From assembly GCA_014729315.1 (NCBI GenBank), contig WJKD01000175.1:1-6864 (forward strand): 6,864 bases of DNA, read 5' to 3'. Source of the DNA: Promethearchaeota archaeon (GTDB lineage Archaea > Asgardarchaeota > Lokiarchaeia > Sigynarchaeales > SOKP01). Position 1 is the first letter of the stretch, and each line of letters begins with the position of its first letter. The translations under genes and the position numbers were made by a program. Below, piece after piece: positions 5,989 through 6,864 of this stretch. The notes beneath the pieces are model-generated. The model ran no database searches and had not been told where the DNA came from. It was given only the letters and a program-made list of their open reading frames with translations.

Positions 5989-6864
5989 TTATCGGAGTAT
6001 TATTTTGGATTTGTCCAGTTTGATGCCGTACGATTTGCGGTACGTGCCCACCGCGGATATGACGTAATATTCTGCCAGATCGTCGTTTTGCAGCGCGTGG
6101 CGGATTTTGCGTTTGATGCGGGAGAAGTGCTGACATGCGCGTTCAAAGGGGAGATTCCCGTTGTCCAGCGACCGGATGAAATTGTCGTACGTTCCGGCAG
6201 ATACCAGATTCCGGTATATGTCAATAATTCGTTTCAACCCATCACTTTGAAAATAGTAGCCATCGGCAGCCTCGAAGTATTGTTCGTAATCTTTAATTGG
6301 AACAGTATCCTGCCGTGATTTGCTGCGCTCCGCGTAGTAATAGTATGTCGCCAGCTCAATGGGCGAAAGGTGGATTTTTCGCAGACCGATGCTTACTTTA
6401 TTCCGTTTCACATCAATGATGAGCTGCGGCAAATCCGGTAGTTGCTCAATTTTTGCCTGGGTCAGGCGGACCATTTCCTCGTACGTCAATAGCCATTTAT
6501 CACCGAAAATGTATTCCCGTTTTGCACCGAGCCGGATGAAGGGGATTTCAATCATATCGATAGATGCGTTCTCCGTGGAAATTTCTCTACCATCCGCAGT
6601 TTCGAGGATTTCCGGATTTGGCGGGATGTAATAAAACTCCGGGTGATTCTGAAATTCATCCGGATGCACCAGCACATGGTACAGCCGGTCGTGTTCTCTG
6701 CCAAAAAATTGCAGCGCATACGCGAAGTAAATACTCATCGTTTTTCTGCCGCCGGCAATGGAGCAATGGAGGACGGTATTGGGATCTTCTGTCAGCGAAT
6801 GGAGCAGTTTCAAAATCAAATTCACCATGGACTGATCAGGATTTGTAATTCCTGGTGAAGAAAC
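5989..6864 (-). CDS. CARF protein of the NE0113/TIGR02584 family with C-terminal winged-helix-like domain (partial, 5' end beyond window)
   Basis: The frame is open to the window edge, giving 291 visible residues; the first ATG (6826-6828) is internal, since the preceding residues GITNPDQS fit the family just before its conserved helix. Numbering from that Met, the CARF core shows SIAGGRKTM (23-31), FGREHDRLYHVLVHP (42-56), FYYIPP (65-70) and IPFIRLGAK (95-103), all characteristic of TIGR02584/Cas_NE0113. The first CARF strand and its ligand loop lie outside. Residues about 137-279 look like an OmpR-type winged helix: VSIGLRKIHLSPIELATYYY (145-164), a helix FSRIKRKIRHAL (235-246) and a wing-like end YVISAVGTYRKSYGIKL (255-271). 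I infer a cOA-sensing DNA-binding regulator; a ring nuclease or accessory ribonuclease is also possible, as NE0113 proteins have been linked with Csm6. It is notably GC-richer than the cmr genes. Family assignment is firm, the wHTH less so. Confidence 0.88.
   Translation of the reverse strand, partial: VSSPGITNPDQSMVNLILKLLHSLTEDPNTVLHCSIAGGRKTMSIYFAYALQFFGREHDRLYHVLVHPDEFQNHPEFYYIPPNPEILETADGREISTENASIDMIEIPFIRLGAKREYIFGDKWLLTYEEMVRLTQAKIEQLPDLPQLIIDVKRNKVSIGLRKIHLSPIELATYYYYAERSKSRQDTVPIKDYEQYFEAADGYYFQSDGLKRIIDIYRNLVSAGTYDNFIRSLDNGNLPFERACQHFSRIKRKIRHALQNDDLAEYYVISAVGTYRKSYGIKLDKSKIILR

Noticed and set aside
6100..6130. Possible HEPN ribonuclease motif (R-x6-H in RIKRKIRH) in the CARF-wHTH protein
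   Set aside because: The spacing fits R-x4-6-H, but the surrounding helix and following hairpin fit a winged-helix recognition helix better, and no HEPN four-helix context is seen.
5965..6318. Open frame of 117 codons on the plus strand, opposite the CARF-wHTH gene
   Set aside because: It lies fully antisense to a gene with clear family motifs, has no recognisable protein pattern, and long antisense frames are common in GC-richer DNA.

Overview
The window is part of a type III-B (Cmr) CRISPR-Cas effector operon with at least two CARF-domain accessory genes. Every gene I can support lies on the minus strand, so the locus reads from high to low coordinates: (edge) CARF-wHTH protein of the NE0113/TIGR02584 type, then cmr1, cas10 (cmr2), cmr3, a CARF/PD-(D/E)XK nuclease, then cmr4 (edge). 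The first and last genes are cut by the window edges. No cmr5, cmr6, cas6, cas1, cas2 or repeat-spacer array is visible; they would have to lie outside.

Layout. 5989-6864 holds the CARF-wHTH gene, which is clearly richer in GC than the rest (single 60-base lines counted by hand give about 45-57%). A 108-base intergenic stretch (5881-5988) follows, and base composition falls sharply inside it. From 5880 down to 1 the genes are packed as one operon: cmr1 and cas10 overlap by ATGA, cas10 and cmr3 are 3 bases apart, cmr3 and the nuclease gene are 8 bases apart with the stop codon inside the ribosome-binding site, and the nuclease gene and cmr4 are 16 bases apart. Four of these five genes have a near-perfect AGGAGGT site.

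How the parts fit. Cmr1, Cas10, Cmr3 and Cmr4 belong to the crRNA-guided Cmr complex. Cmr4 keeps the Asp expected to cut target RNA. Cas10 keeps GGDD, so it should make cyclic oligoadenylate (cOA) when target RNA is bound, but it lacks an N-terminal HD nuclease domain. The cOA would be read by the CARF proteins. One has a C-terminal PD-(D/E)XK core and is a candidate cOA-activated nuclease. The other ends in what looks like an OmpR-type winged helix and may be a cOA-sensing regulator.

Organism. The sequence suggests a bacterium with low to moderate GC that uses strong Shine-Dalgarno sites. I cannot name the phylum. The most notable element is the nuclease gene embedded between cmr3 and cmr4: its CARF half resembles the APE2256/Crn1 (ring nuclease) branch rather than the DUF1887 CARF of Can2/Card1.
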